A stretch of DNA of 64,000 nucleotides from JAJFUE01 sp039683515 (GTDB taxonomy: Bacteria; Sumerlaeota; Sumerlaeia; MVZB01): NCBI GenBank assembly GCA_039683515.1, contig JBDKRG010000030.1:6868-70867 (forward strand), read 5' to 3'. The position numbers and the translations under genes were made by a program. A model generated the notes under the pieces. The model was not told where the DNA came from, searched no databases, and saw only the letters and a program-made list of their open reading frames with translations. The first letter of the stretch is position 1, and every line of letters starts with the position of its first letter. Shown here in pieces: positions 46,334-54,804 of this stretch.

Positions 46334-46373
46334 GTGTCCGCTTCCGGGATTGGTGCGTCCCAAAACCGGACAC
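46334..46373 (-). promoter_or_regulatory. Candidate enhancer dyad for the response regulator
   Basis: GTGTCCG (46334-46340) and CGGACAC (46367-46373) are perfect 7-bp inverted arms whose centres are 33 bp apart, about three helical turns. They lie ~95-125 bp upstream of the candidate sigma-54 promoter, the usual distance for an activator site. Confidence 0.4.
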
Positions 46374-46379
46374 ATCGCC

Positions 46380-47771
46380 TCAAATTCGAGTCGCGCTTTT
46401 GAGCGGCAGGTAAAGCGATGCACGGCAACCCCGACCGGTTGGCGAATCCTCCAGAATCAGGGCGCCACCATGGTTCTCCGCGATCTGGCGGCTGAGCGGC
46501 AACCCGATCCCCGCGCCATCAGGCTTGGTCGTATAGAACGGCGTAAACGCCTGGTCGGCATCGGCGACCCCCGGGCCGTCGTCATCGACCCACACATGAA
46601 GCCGGCCGTTTGCCACATCCCAACCGACGCCGACGCCGCCGTCCGACTCTGTCACCGCGTCGATCGCGTTGCGAATCAAATTGATCAGCAACTGATCAAG
46701 CTGATCGCCGTCGGCCTCGATCGTCAGCGCCGGCCCTTCCTGAACCGCCACGGGAAGCCGGCCATCGAGTTCAGCGACCCGGCGCACCCATGGGCCGATC
46801 TCGATCGGACGCGGCGATGGATCGGGCAGCCGCGTGACCTCGGAATACGCGAGGATGAACCGGTGCAACGATTCGCTCCGGGTTTCGATCACTTCAAGGC
46901 CCTGGCGCAAATCGTCCTCCCAATCGTCGGGGCGCGGCGATTGCTTCCGCAACTCGATGAGTGAGTTCGCGATGGAACAGATCGGCGCAAGCGAGTTGTT
47001 GATCTCGTGCCGCAGGATCTGAAGCATCCTCTTCCAGGCGGCGCGCTCCTCGTCGTGAAGCGTCCGGGTAAGATCGGTGAGGATCAACAGGTGATGCGGG
47101 CGTCCATCTTCGCGGTATCGGCCGCGGTGCAGCTTCCAGCGGCCGATCCCCCCTGGAAGTGCCAGGTTGACGATCCGTTCGGTTCCACCCTGAAGCAGGT
47201 TCTGCAATCCGAGTTCGCCGGCCTGCCTGCCGATGATCTCATCAGCGCTCCTTGCCAGCAGTTTTTCGCCCCCGCGATTGACCAGTCGAACACGCAGCGC
47301 GGGATCCAGCGCAAACACGGCGACATCGACCTCGGCCAGGATTTTGTCGAGCAGCGCCTGGTCCTCATGAGCCTCGAGACGCTGGTTCCGCAACAGATCG
47401 GCAAGGCCGTTGACTTCCAGGAGCGTCTCGCCCAGAACGTCGTCGCTCCGCGTCACCGACGCCCTGAGCGAATAGTCCCCTTCGCGAAGCGCGCCCAATA
47501 AATTTGAAAGCGTCCGCAGGGAATAACAGACGAGGTGCTTCATCCAGATGCTGCCGGCGATGAGGCATCCGAAAACCGCCAGCGCCAGCGTCAGCCTGAG
47601 ATTCAACGACAGGTTCAGTTGCCACAAACACACCACCGCCGTGATCGCCGCGGGCAGCCCCGCGGCCACGACGCCCAACTGGATCCGGTTTTCGAAACCG
47701 AGCCTTGGGAAAATCTTCCCCGTGCTGCCGGGCAGGCCGGCGACGGTCCGGATTTCATTTCCAGCGTTCAT
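46380..47771 (-). CDS. Membrane sensor histidine kinase (NtrY-like)
   Basis: 463 residues: two close N-terminal membrane helices, a HAMP-like linker, a PAS domain (VDVAVFALDPALRVRLVNRGGEKLL), and a kinase core with His in QILRHEINNSLAPICS, N box LLINLIRNAIDAV and G boxes DDDGPGVAD and GAGIGLPLSRQIAENHGG. ATG at 47771 has GGAG 6 nt upstream; an in-frame ATG at 47783 lacks one. Pairs with the response regulator 20 nt upstream. Confidence 0.88.
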   Translation of the reverse strand: MNAGNEIRTVAGLPGSTGKIFPRLGFENRIQLGVVAAGLPAAITAVVCLWQLNLSLNLRLTLALAVFGCLIAGSIWMKHLVCYSLRTLSNLLGALREGDYSLRASVTRSDDVLGETLLEVNGLADLLRNQRLEAHEDQALLDKILAEVDVAVFALDPALRVRLVNRGGEKLLARSADEIIGRQAGELGLQNLLQGGTERIVNLALPGGIGRWKLHRGRYREDGRPHHLLILTDLTRTLHDEERAAWKRMLQILRHEINNSLAPICSIANSLIELRKQSPRPDDWEDDLRQGLEVIETRSESLHRFILAYSEVTRLPDPSPRPIEIGPWVRRVAELDGRLPVAVQEGPALTIEADGDQLDQLLINLIRNAIDAVTESDGGVGVGWDVANGRLHVWVDDDGPGVADADQAFTPFYTTKPDGAGIGLPLSRQIAENHGGALILEDSPTGRGCRASLYLPLKSATRI

Positions 47772-47791
47772 GCATGGCTCCATCGGATTTT

Positions 47792-49150
47792 TCAGAGACC
47801 GTGCTTTTCGAGCCTGCGGTAAAGCGCGCTGCGGCTGAGCCCCAGGGCGCGCGCCGCCAGGCTGACGTTGCCGCCGTTGCGGCCGAGCGCCTTGCGAATC
47901 AACACGCGCTCGACTTCTTCCAGGCTCATTTCATCGAGGCTTCGATCGGCGTCGGACACATTGAGCGCGAGCCCCAGGTCGGATTGGCCGATCTGCTCGC
48001 CCTTGGCCATCAGCACCGCGCGCTCGATGCTGTGCTTGAGCTCGCGCACGTTCCCCGGCCACGGATGGCGCAGCAAAAGATCGATCGCATCGCGCGTGAA
48101 TCCGACCAGCGGCTTGCGGTAGTGGCCGGCATAAATCCCGAGAAAATGGTCGGCCAGCAGGGGGATGTCTTCGCGCCGATCACGAAGCGGCGGCACCTCG
48201 ATTGCAATCGTGTTCAGCCGGAAGAACAGGTCCTGACGAAACCGTCCCTCGGCGACTTCCTTGCTCAAGTCGGCGTTGGTGGCCGAGATCAGCCGGACGG
48301 ATGCCCTTCGCGTCCGCGACGAACCGACCGGCTCGAATTCGCCGCTCTCGAGCACGCGAAGCAGCTTGGCCTGCATCGCCGGCGACACGTTCGCCAGTTC
48401 GTCGAGAAAAAGCGTCCCGCCGTCGGCAAGCTCGAACCGGCCGATCCGGTCGCCGGAGCCCCCCGTAAAAGCCCCTTTGACGTGGCCGAACAGCTCGCTT
48501 TCGAACAGCGTCTCCGACAGCCCGCCCATGTTGACCGCGATCAGCGGCTTGTCGGCGCGCGCGGACGCCGCATGCACCGCGCGCGCGATCACTTCCTTGC
48601 CGGTCCCGTTCTCGCCGAAGATAAAAATATTCGCCTCCGACGGCGCGGCCCGCTCGATCAGCTCCAGCACGGGCCGCATCGCCGGCGACGCGACAATCAT
48701 GCGCGATTGTTGATCCTCGCCGATGAGCCTGTTCGTGACGCTCAGCCGTTTGCCTTCGCGCAGCGCCCGGCAAAGCTCGATCTGTGTGCGCAGGATTGTC
48801 AACAGCCGCTCGTTTTTCCAAGGTTTGGGGATGAAATCGCGCGCGCCGCGCCGCATCGCCTCGACGGCCAGTTCAATGCTCGCCCACGCCGTCATGACGA
48901 CCACCGGCAGCGTTTCATCCAAATCCCGGATGCGCGCGACCAAATCGAGCCCTTCGGCTCCGGTGGTCGTGCCGCGCGTATAGTTCAGATCCATCACGAC
49001 CGCATCGTACGAGCCCGCCGTCAACGACTCGAGCACGGCCTGGGCGGATGAAGCCGACTCGACCCGGTAGCCCTGGCCTTTGAGCAACAGGCGCAAAGCC
49101 GCCAATACATTCGGTTCGTCGTCGGCGATGAGGATCTGAGGCGGTTTCAT
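47792..49150 (-). CDS. Sigma-54-dependent response regulator (NtrC family)
   Basis: 452 residues: receiver domain with phospho-acceptor Asp54 (VVMDLNY), AAA+ domain with Walker A GENGTGKE (179-186), Walker B GGTLFLDELANVS, and a C-terminal Fis-type helix-turn-helix (NVSLAARALGLSRSALYRRLE). The sigma-54 contact loop reads GAFTGG at 226-231 instead of GAFTGA. It likely activates the exporter operon downstream. ATG at 49150 has GGGGG upstream. Confidence 0.92.
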   Translation of the reverse strand: MKPPQILIADDEPNVLAALRLLLKGQGYRVESASSAQAVLESLTAGSYDAVVMDLNYTRGTTTGAEGLDLVARIRDLDETLPVVVMTAWASIELAVEAMRRGARDFIPKPWKNERLLTILRTQIELCRALREGKRLSVTNRLIGEDQQSRMIVASPAMRPVLELIERAAPSEANIFIFGENGTGKEVIARAVHAASARADKPLIAVNMGGLSETLFESELFGHVKGAFTGGSGDRIGRFELADGGTLFLDELANVSPAMQAKLLRVLESGEFEPVGSSRTRRASVRLISATNADLSKEVAEGRFRQDLFFRLNTIAIEVPPLRDRREDIPLLADHFLGIYAGHYRKPLVGFTRDAIDLLLRHPWPGNVRELKHSIERAVLMAKGEQIGQSDLGLALNVSDADRSLDEMSLEEVERVLIRKALGRNGGNVSLAARALGLSRSALYRRLEKHGL

Positions 49151-49418
49151 GCAATGCCCCCCTTCCGCCCCAATTAGTTCCCCAACCAACCGAGATTCTC
49201 AAGAACATAGATGGCGCGGCATATGGAATTCGGAAAAATCTTTTGTTTAAAAAGTCCCCGGCCGAGGCAGGCACCAGCCGGGGAAATGCGCATGAAAAAA
49301 GTGCCGGAAAACTGCCAAGCTCCAGCCGGAATCCGGCAGGAACAGCGCCGGGACGTTAAGGGACCCCAAATTCTCGGCTTGACGAAATCCCCAATAAACA
49401 CGCATGATTTTGCATGCC

Positions 49419-49508
49419 GGAGGGATGGCCGAGCGGTTGAAGGCACCGGTCTTGAAAACCGGCGAGCCTGCAAGGGCTCCGTGGGTTCGAATCCCACTCC
49501 CTCCGCCA
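49419..49508 (+). tRNA. tRNA-Ser (anticodon UGA)
   Basis: Acceptor arm GGAGGGA (49419-49425) pairs with TCCCTCC (49498-49504); discriminator G and encoded CCA end at 49508. The anticodon arm CCGGT-CTTGAAA-ACCGG gives TGA. A long variable arm (GCGAGCCTGCAAGGGCTC) and the T arm GTGGGTTCGAATCCCAC confirm a type II tRNA. It stands alone. Confidence 0.97.
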
Positions 49509-49530
49509 CTTTCCACTCTGGACTCATCCC

Positions 49531-49677
49531 ATGGGTTTTCTGGCTTTGATTCTGGGCACGATCTCGGCGATCGTTTCGATTTCCGTTCACAGACGTTCCA
49601 TCAAAATCGGGCTTGGCATCCTGGCCGTTCTGCTGCTTGGATTCTCGTTTGCTTGTTGCTACTGGGGCCTGCATTGA
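49531..49677 (+). CDS. Possible 48-residue two-helix membrane protein
   Basis: An ATG 22 nt after the tRNA opens a 48-codon frame: MGFLALILGTISAIVSISV, a basic turn HRRSIK, and IGLGILAVLLLGFSFACCYW. Two clean membrane helices joined by a positive loop look protein-like. The ribosome site is weak, so this may be chance. Confidence 0.35.
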   Translation: MGFLALILGTISAIVSISVHRRSIKIGLGILAVLLLGFSFACCYWGLH

Positions 49678-50152
49678 TCGGTCCGACCGCGCGTCGGCGG
49701 CAGGCGCCTCTATTTGAAAGCACTCGGTGATTAACCACCCATCCCCGTAACCCCGCGATAAATCGCGGTATGTGTTTAGCGTGTTGGTCATACCGCAAAG
49801 CGCTGAAAGCGCGAAACAATATAGCCTGGGGCGAAGCGAAGTGCAGCCCCAGGTTGCGTGACAGTTAAATTCAGAGCGCTGAAGGCGCGGGAGAAACCGA
49901 TTTCTCTCGCTCTTTCAGAGCTTCGGGTAATTGCGATTCTCGACCTGGGGCTGCGCTTCGCTCCGCCCCAGGCTATGATCTCTTGCGCCTTCAGCGCAAA
50001 AAAAAACAGATCAACCACGCTAAACACATGCAAATCGCGGGGTTATGGGGACGGGCGATTCACCAGCAATTACTTGGAAATGACAAGTATCTGCTTTCTC
50101 GAGTTCTGCAAGAACCTCCGAAGCCTTATCGCCGAGTCGGAATTCCGACAAC
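49678..50152. repeat. 475-bp gene-free region with nested palindromic element, copy C
   Basis: Outer arms (49738-49783, with GTAACCCCGCGAT and TGTGTTTAGCGTG; 50016-50054) form an imperfect inverted repeat. Inside lies the same core as at 3333-3530, here 49800-49997, bounded by GCGCTGAAAGCGC and GCGCCTTCAGCGC. Its central AGAGAAA hairpin is in the opposite orientation. The outer arms share no sequence with those of copy A. Confidence 0.8.
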
Positions 50153-51142
50153 TTGAACTTGAAAGTTCGTCTGTTCCGCCCGAAACTGTCCGGGCGGCCG
50201 AATGCCGCGCGAGACCATGGGAAGAACACCGCCGTCTTGATCAGATCCTCGCTCCAGCTCCCGCACGAAATATCCGATCCCAACGGAGCCTGGGCCGGCC
50301 CGCAAGGCTGGCGCGGGCGGGCGGTCAACGGCTGCCGGAGCTTTGACTTCTTCGCGCTGCCGTGGTCGACCCTGCGCAAGCGCCGCCGCACGACCGAGGA
50401 CGGCCTGATCCGCTGCATCAAGTGCTCGGGCGGCCGCCATGTGTTCCGCGTCGAGCAGCCGCGCCTCTTCGGCGCCGGGGTCGACCGCCCGGTCTACGCC
50501 AAGCGCTACACGATCGACAACTGGCTCAAGCGCGTCGGGAACCTGTTTTCGGGCGGCAAGGCGCGGCGCGAATACGAGCTTGGCTGGGCCCTGCTCGAGC
50601 GCGGCCTGACGACGCCGATCCCTCTGGCATGGGCCCTCCCCAGTCCACCGCGGCTTCTCACCCCGGCGATCACGTCGAACTTCCTCCTGACGCTCGAGCT
50701 CGAAAACCAGGGAACGCTGCCGGTCTGGGCCGAAAAGGGGCAGGCCGACCGGGTCCCGGGGTTTTACACGATCCTCGCGCGGTTTCTTGCCGCGATGCAC
50801 CTGGCCGGGTTCTATCACGACGATTGCCTCGCGAAGAATTTCTCGATCAGCCCCGGCGCCGATTTCGCCAACGACGACGTGCTCAGCCTCTTCCAGATTT
50901 TCGACATCGACCACGGCCGGATCCACGAGAACGGCCTGCCGTTCGGCCCGCGCTCCTACAACCTCTACCAGATGATCTCCTCGCTGCGCAAAAGCGGCCT
51001 GCCCGACCGCGAGCGCCGCGTCCAGTTCCTGCGCGACTACATGGCCGCCGCCGGCCTCGACCCGCGCGCCAACGAAGCCCCGCTCATCCGCGCCATCGAC
51101 CGGTTCGCCGAGCGCAAGCTGCACATTGTCCTGTTCAAGTGA
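50153..51142 (+). CDS. Lipopolysaccharide kinase (WaaP/InaA)-like protein
   Basis: 329 residues of the LPS core kinase superfamily. Candidate nucleotide-binding lysine in PVYAKRYTI, catalytic loop FYHDDCLAKNFS (HxDxxxxN), and metal-binding FDIDHGRI. EYELGWALLERGLTTPIPLA is typical of the family. The TTG start at 50153 is uncertain. Together with the kinase-like gene at 7592-8293 it suggests phosphorylated LPS core sugars. It starts shortly after a large repeat. Confidence 0.75.
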   Translation: MNLKVRLFRPKLSGRPNAARDHGKNTAVLIRSSLQLPHEISDPNGAWAGPQGWRGRAVNGCRSFDFFALPWSTLRKRRRTTEDGLIRCIKCSGGRHVFRVEQPRLFGAGVDRPVYAKRYTIDNWLKRVGNLFSGGKARREYELGWALLERGLTTPIPLAWALPSPPRLLTPAITSNFLLTLELENQGTLPVWAEKGQADRVPGFYTILARFLAAMHLAGFYHDDCLAKNFSISPGADFANDDVLSLFQIFDIDHGRIHENGLPFGPRSYNLYQMISSLRKSGLPDRERRVQFLRDYMAAAGLDPRANEAPLIRAIDRFAERKLHIVLFK

Positions 51143-51150
51143 GGGGCATC

Positions 51151-51678
51151 ATGCGTGACGTCATCCGCACCGGCCGGTTGGAGCTCATCGCGGCAACGCC
51201 GCAACTTCTTGATGCCGAAGGCGACCACCGGCAGCTTTCCATTCTCCTGAACGCTGATATCCCCGCCAACTGGCCCACCCCGCTCTACGACGGCGATGCC
51301 CGTAACTTCTTCCATCGCGTCCTGACCGAAAACCCAGAAACCGCCGGCTGGACGTCCTGGTATATTTTGCTCGTCGGCGAAGATGGCGCAAAAACACTCG
51401 CCGGCGCGGTTGGCGCATGCGGCCTGCCCGATCCGGACGGCAACATGATCATCGGCTACTCCATGCTTGACCAGTTCCAGCGCAAAGGCTATGCCACCGA
51501 GGCGCTGCGCGGTTTCATCGAATGGGCCGCCCAAAACCCGGATCTTCGCCGGGTCGCCGCCGACACCTTCCCGCACCTCGTCGCATCGATCCGGGTGCTT
51601 GAAAAAATCGGCTTCACCCCCTGCGGCCCGGGAACGGAAGCGGGGACGATCGGGTTCGAGTTGCGCGTTCAACACTGA
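51151..51678 (+). CDS. GNAT family N-acetyltransferase (RimJ/RimL-like)
   Basis: 175 residues: GRLELIAATPQLL start, GACGLPDPDGNMIIGYSML, acetyl-CoA loop QFQRKGYATEALRGFIEWA, then ADTFPHLVASIRVLEKIGF, all typical of the RimJ/RimL group. ATG at 51151 has GAGGGG upstream and is 8 nt from the kinase stop. The reading frame back to 50362 is a shadow. Confidence 0.85.
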   Translation: MRDVIRTGRLELIAATPQLLDAEGDHRQLSILLNADIPANWPTPLYDGDARNFFHRVLTENPETAGWTSWYILLVGEDGAKTLAGAVGACGLPDPDGNMIIGYSMLDQFQRKGYATEALRGFIEWAAQNPDLRRVAADTFPHLVASIRVLEKIGFTPCGPGTEAGTIGFELRVQH

Positions 51679-51820
51679 ACAGCCCCTGAAACAGTTTCTT
51701 TAATTCTTGATCTTCCTTGAAACGCTGGCTAATGTGTTAAGGCTTGCCGGGGTCGACCCCGACACCGAGACCGTGCCCGCCGAGGGTTGCGGCAATATTT
51801 TCTGCAAAGGCGAGGGACGC

Positions 51821-51910
51821 ATGGGTAGCGTGATCAAGAAGCGCCGCAAAAAGATTCGCAAACATAAATATAAGAAACTCCGCAAGAGCATGCGTCATCG
51901 TAACAAGTAA
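51821..51910 (+). CDS. Ribosomal protein bS22 / AURKAIP1-COX24 domain protein, 29 aa
   Basis: MGSVIKKRRKKIRKHKYKKL and a basic tail make up the whole protein. The start MGSVIKKRRK is the signature of the tiny bacterial AURKAIP1/COX24-domain protein, which corresponds to mycobacterial bS22 and mitochondrial mS38 at the small-subunit decoding region. GGCGAGGGA lies just upstream of the ATG. A GC-rich hairpin follows at 51922-51950. Confidence 0.88.
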   Translation: MGSVIKKRRKKIRKHKYKKLRKSMRHRNK

Positions 51911-51921
51911 TTCGGCGCGAC

Positions 51922-51950
51922 CGGCCCCGGGGCGTTCCGTCCCGGGGCCG
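51922..51950 (+). terminator. GC-rich hairpin after the bS22 gene
   Basis: CGGCCCCGGG-GCGTTCCGT-CCCGGGGCCG is a perfect 10-bp stem. There is no U run, so it may be a processing or rho-dependent stop rather than an intrinsic terminator. Confidence 0.5.
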
Positions 51951-52081
51951 CGTCGCCGACCGGATCGCCGCCGGGGCTCTCCTTTTGGCCCGGTTTGACT
52001 TTCCCAGCCGCCGATTCTATAAAAGATGGACAGGCCTGCCGCCCGGGCGGGTTTGCTTGTGTACAGCGAGACGGAGTGCGG

Positions 52082-52121
52082 GTCAAATTCCGCAATCCGC
52101 AATCCGCATTCCGCAATCCAA
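52082..52121. repeat. Short tandem ATTCCGCAATCCGC repeat before the helicase gene
   Basis: CAAATTCCGCAATCCGCAATCCGCATTCCGCAATCC: four imperfect units of CGCAAT(T)C immediately before the helicase start. Confidence 0.8.
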
Positions 52122-52123
52122 TC

Positions 52124-54364
52124 ATGCCTGATTTCCAGCAGCTCATCGACAGCCTGAACCCCGCCCAGCGCGAGGCCGTCACCACCGCCGACGGGCCGCT
52201 GCTCGTGATCGCGGGCGCCGGCTCCGGCAAGACCCGCGTCATCACGCACCGGATCGCGTGGCTGATCCGGCAGTGCAACATCGAGCCGTGGCGGATCTTC
52301 GCGGCGACGTTCACCAACAAGGCCGCCGAGGAAATGCGCTCGCGCGTGGCGCGGCTCGTCCCGGGCTCCGAGGTGGCGCGCCTCTCCATTTCGACGTTCC
52401 ACTCGCTCTGCGTCGGGATCCTGCGGCGCGAGGCCCAGCACGCCGGCCTCTCGCCCCGCTTCACGATCTGCGACGACACCGACCAGCTCGCGCTCATCAA
52501 GGACTGCCTGCGCGCCCGCGGGTTCGCGCCCAAATCGGTCAGCCCCGAGCAGATCCGCAACTACATCGCCACCGCCAAAATCCAGATGCTCGAGCCGGCC
52601 GAGGCCGCCCGCGACCTGCAGTGCGAGGTCGGACCCGTCGCCGCCGACATTTACGACCAGTATCAGAAGCGCCTGCTCGCCGGCGACGCCGTCGACTTCG
52701 ACGACCTCATCCTGCACGTCGTCCGCATCTTCCAGCGCGTGCCGGAGGTCCTCGAGCACTACCAGCACCGCTGGCGCTACGTGCTCGTCGACGAGTACCA
52801 GGACACCAACCGCGTCCAGTTCGAGTTCGTCAAGCTCCTGGCGGCCGCCCACGGCAACCTGTGCGTCGTCGGCGACGAGGACCAGTCGATCTACTCGTGG
52901 CGCGGCGCCGAAATCGAAAATCTCTTGAAGTTCCCCGACATTTTCCCGGGCACGCGCATCGTCCGGCTCGAGCAGAACTACCGCTCGACCGAGACGATCC
53001 TGCGCGCGGCCGCCGCCGTCATCGCCAACAACCGCCAGCGCCTGGGCAAGGACCTGCGGAGCGAGCGCGGCATGGGCGAACGCATCACGATGATCGCCGG
53101 CTTCAACGAGCGCGAGGAGGCCGCCCTCGTCGTGCAGGCGATCCAGTGGCTCACCCGCGTGCGCGGCATCGAGCTGTCCGAAATCGCCGTCTTCTACCGC
53201 GTCAACGCCCTCTCGCGCGTCGTCGAGGATCAGCTGCGCCAGGCGGGGATCAACTACCGCGTCATCGGCGGCATCAAGTTCTACGACCGCGCCGAGGTCA
53301 AGGACCTCCTCGCCTACCTGCGCCTCGTCGTCAATCCGCGCGACGGCGTCGCCCTCGCGCGCGTCATCAACAAGCCCGCGCGCGGCATCGGCGACAAGTC
53401 GATCAACGCGCTCTTCCAGGACGCCGCGGCCAAGAACATCTCGCTCTACGACGCGCTCGTCGCGCACAAGGACGACAAGTCGGGGGCGCTCTCGGGCAAG
53501 GCGCGCGTCGGCGCCAACGCGCTCATCACCCAGCTCGCGCAGTGGACCGAATACGCCGACAATCACGCCCCGCACGAGACGCTCGACCGCATCCTGCGCG
53601 ACACCGGCTACGAGGAATCGCTCGGCGCCGAGAGCGACATCGAGGCGATCACGCGCCGGGAAAACGTCGCCGAGCTGATTTCGGCCCTCGAACAGTTCAT
53701 CGAGGAAAAACCCGACGCCGCGCTCGCCGATTTCCTCGAGCGCGTCGCGCTCGTCAGCGCCCAGGACGAAATGACCGAGGGCGAGGCCGTCTCCATGATG
53801 ACGATGCACTGCGCCAAGGGGCTCGAGTTCAAGGCCGTCTTCATCATCGGCATGGAGGACCCGATCTTCCCCAGCCAGCGCGCCGTCGAGGAGCAGGGCA
53901 ACTTCGAGGAGGAGCGCCGCCTGTTCTACGTCGGCATCACGCGCGCCCGCGACATGCTGTTCCTCTCGCGCGCCGACAGCCGCACGCTGCACGGCCGCCC
54001 CTGTTACAACACCCCCTCGCTCTTCCTGCGCGAGGTCCCCTCCGAACTCATGCGCACGCTCGACGACGCCCGCCGCGAGTGGGGCGAGCGGGCACGCGAG
54101 CGCGCCGAGCGCCCCGAGCGCCCGACGATGCGCGAGTCCCGGCCCGCCCCCGAGCCTGAAATCATCGAGCGCCCCTCCGGCGGCGGCGGCAAGTTCAGCC
54201 TCGGCCAGCGCGTCACGCACGAGCGCCTCGGCGAGGGCGAGATCATCGGCATCCGCGGCGAAGGCGATCAGCGCAAAATCTCGGTCAAGTTCGACGCCGG
54301 CCTCGAGATGGAAATCCTCGAGCGCTACGGCAACATCCAGCCCGTCGGCGACCTCCCCTTTTAG
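52124..54364 (+). CDS. UvrD/PcrA-type DNA helicase
   Basis: 746-residue superfamily 1A helicase. Motif I GAGSGKT (31-37), motif II LVDEYQDTN, motif III VGDEDQSIYSWRGA, motif IV LEQNYRST, motif V MMTMHCAKGLEFKAVFI, motif VI RRLFYVGITRAR. The C-terminal PcrA-type tail (FSLGQRVTHERLGEGEI) contains the RNA-polymerase-binding Tudor-like fold. It unwinds DNA in repair and transcription-coupled processes. The ATG at 52124 follows a short tandem repeat; no clear ribosome site. Confidence 0.95.
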   Translation: MPDFQQLIDSLNPAQREAVTTADGPLLVIAGAGSGKTRVITHRIAWLIRQCNIEPWRIFAATFTNKAAEEMRSRVARLVPGSEVARLSISTFHSLCVGILRREAQHAGLSPRFTICDDTDQLALIKDCLRARGFAPKSVSPEQIRNYIATAKIQMLEPAEAARDLQCEVGPVAADIYDQYQKRLLAGDAVDFDDLILHVVRIFQRVPEVLEHYQHRWRYVLVDEYQDTNRVQFEFVKLLAAAHGNLCVVGDEDQSIYSWRGAEIENLLKFPDIFPGTRIVRLEQNYRSTETILRAAAAVIANNRQRLGKDLRSERGMGERITMIAGFNEREEAALVVQAIQWLTRVRGIELSEIAVFYRVNALSRVVEDQLRQAGINYRVIGGIKFYDRAEVKDLLAYLRLVVNPRDGVALARVINKPARGIGDKSINALFQDAAAKNISLYDALVAHKDDKSGALSGKARVGANALITQLAQWTEYADNHAPHETLDRILRDTGYEESLGAESDIEAITRRENVAELISALEQFIEEKPDAALADFLERVALVSAQDEMTEGEAVSMMTMHCAKGLEFKAVFIIGMEDPIFPSQRAVEEQGNFEEERRLFYVGITRARDMLFLSRADSRTLHGRPCYNTPSLFLREVPSELMRTLDDARREWGERARERAERPERPTMRESRPAPEPEIIERPSGGGGKFSLGQRVTHERLGEGEIIGIRGEGDQRKISVKFDAGLEMEILERYGNIQPVGDLPF

Positions 54365-54504
54365 TTCGGGAGTCCCGTCTTTAGCCGAATTCATTCCGCC
54401 TGAAGGCGGGACTCCCAAACTTTTTTTCGTGTATTTTCGTGCTCCTTTTTCGTGCATTTCGTGTTTGTCTTGTATTTGAGTTCCTTTTTCTGTATTTCCT
54501 CTCT
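54365..54504. repeat. GGGAGTCCCG inverted repeat and T-rich TTTTCGTG repeats
   Basis: GTTCGGGAGTCCCG pairs with CGGGACTCCCAAAC (54365-54425), followed by TTTTTTT, and could end helicase transcription. Then several TTTTCGTG-like units run to about 54490. Confidence 0.75.
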
Positions 54505-54801
54505 ATGTCTTTCTCCTGCGACTACTGCCACAACCCGATTCCCGAGGGCGTGCACCCGTTCACGCTGCGCCTGGAGCTTTTCCCGGCCATCGAGCCCTCG
54601 CTTGAAATCGACAAGAAGGACCTCGAGATCGATCTCGAGGCCGAAATGAAGCGGCTCATCGAGCAGATGGAAAAGATGACCGAGAGCGAACGGATCGAGC
54701 AGGAGAAAATCCTGTTCGTCGCCCACAAGTTCACGCTCTGCCCGGCCTGCCGCAACCGCATCGCCGAGCAGCTCGACCTCCTCCGCCCGCCGGAGAAGTG
54801 A
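54505..54801 (+). CDS. Small zinc-finger-like protein, 98 aa
   Basis: CDYCHNPIPEG at the N-terminus and CPACRNRIAEQL at the C-terminus give two CxxC pairs that could bind one zinc ion. Between them is a highly charged helical stretch (MKRLIEQMEKMTESERIEQE). I do not recognise a named family. It is 3 nt before the first of three tandem membrane-protein genes and likely shares their transcript. Confidence 0.65.
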   Translation: MSFSCDYCHNPIPEGVHPFTLRLELFPAIEPSLEIDKKDLEIDLEAEMKRLIEQMEKMTESERIEQEKILFVAHKFTLCPACRNRIAEQLDLLRPPEK

Positions 54802-54804
54802 TCG

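Noticed and set aside
49254..49287. Hairpin TCCCCGGC..GCCGGGGA considered as a minus-strand terminator
   Set aside because: It has a short T run on the minus strand, but no minus-strand gene ends there; left unassigned.
49247..49730. Frames running through the tRNA-Ser gene on both strands
   Set aside because: Sequences such as GGSGIRTHGALAGSPVFK and AERLKAPVLKTGEPARAPW are classic artefacts of translating tRNA-Ser.
49788..50346. Frames of 81 and 162 codons overlapping the repeat
   Set aside because: Repeat-derived, and in conflict with the kinase-like gene that follows.
51737..54457. 906-codon frame antisense to the UvrD/PcrA helicase
   Set aside because: Acidic and Ala/Leu/Val-rich antisense shadow; all helicase motifs are on the plus strand.
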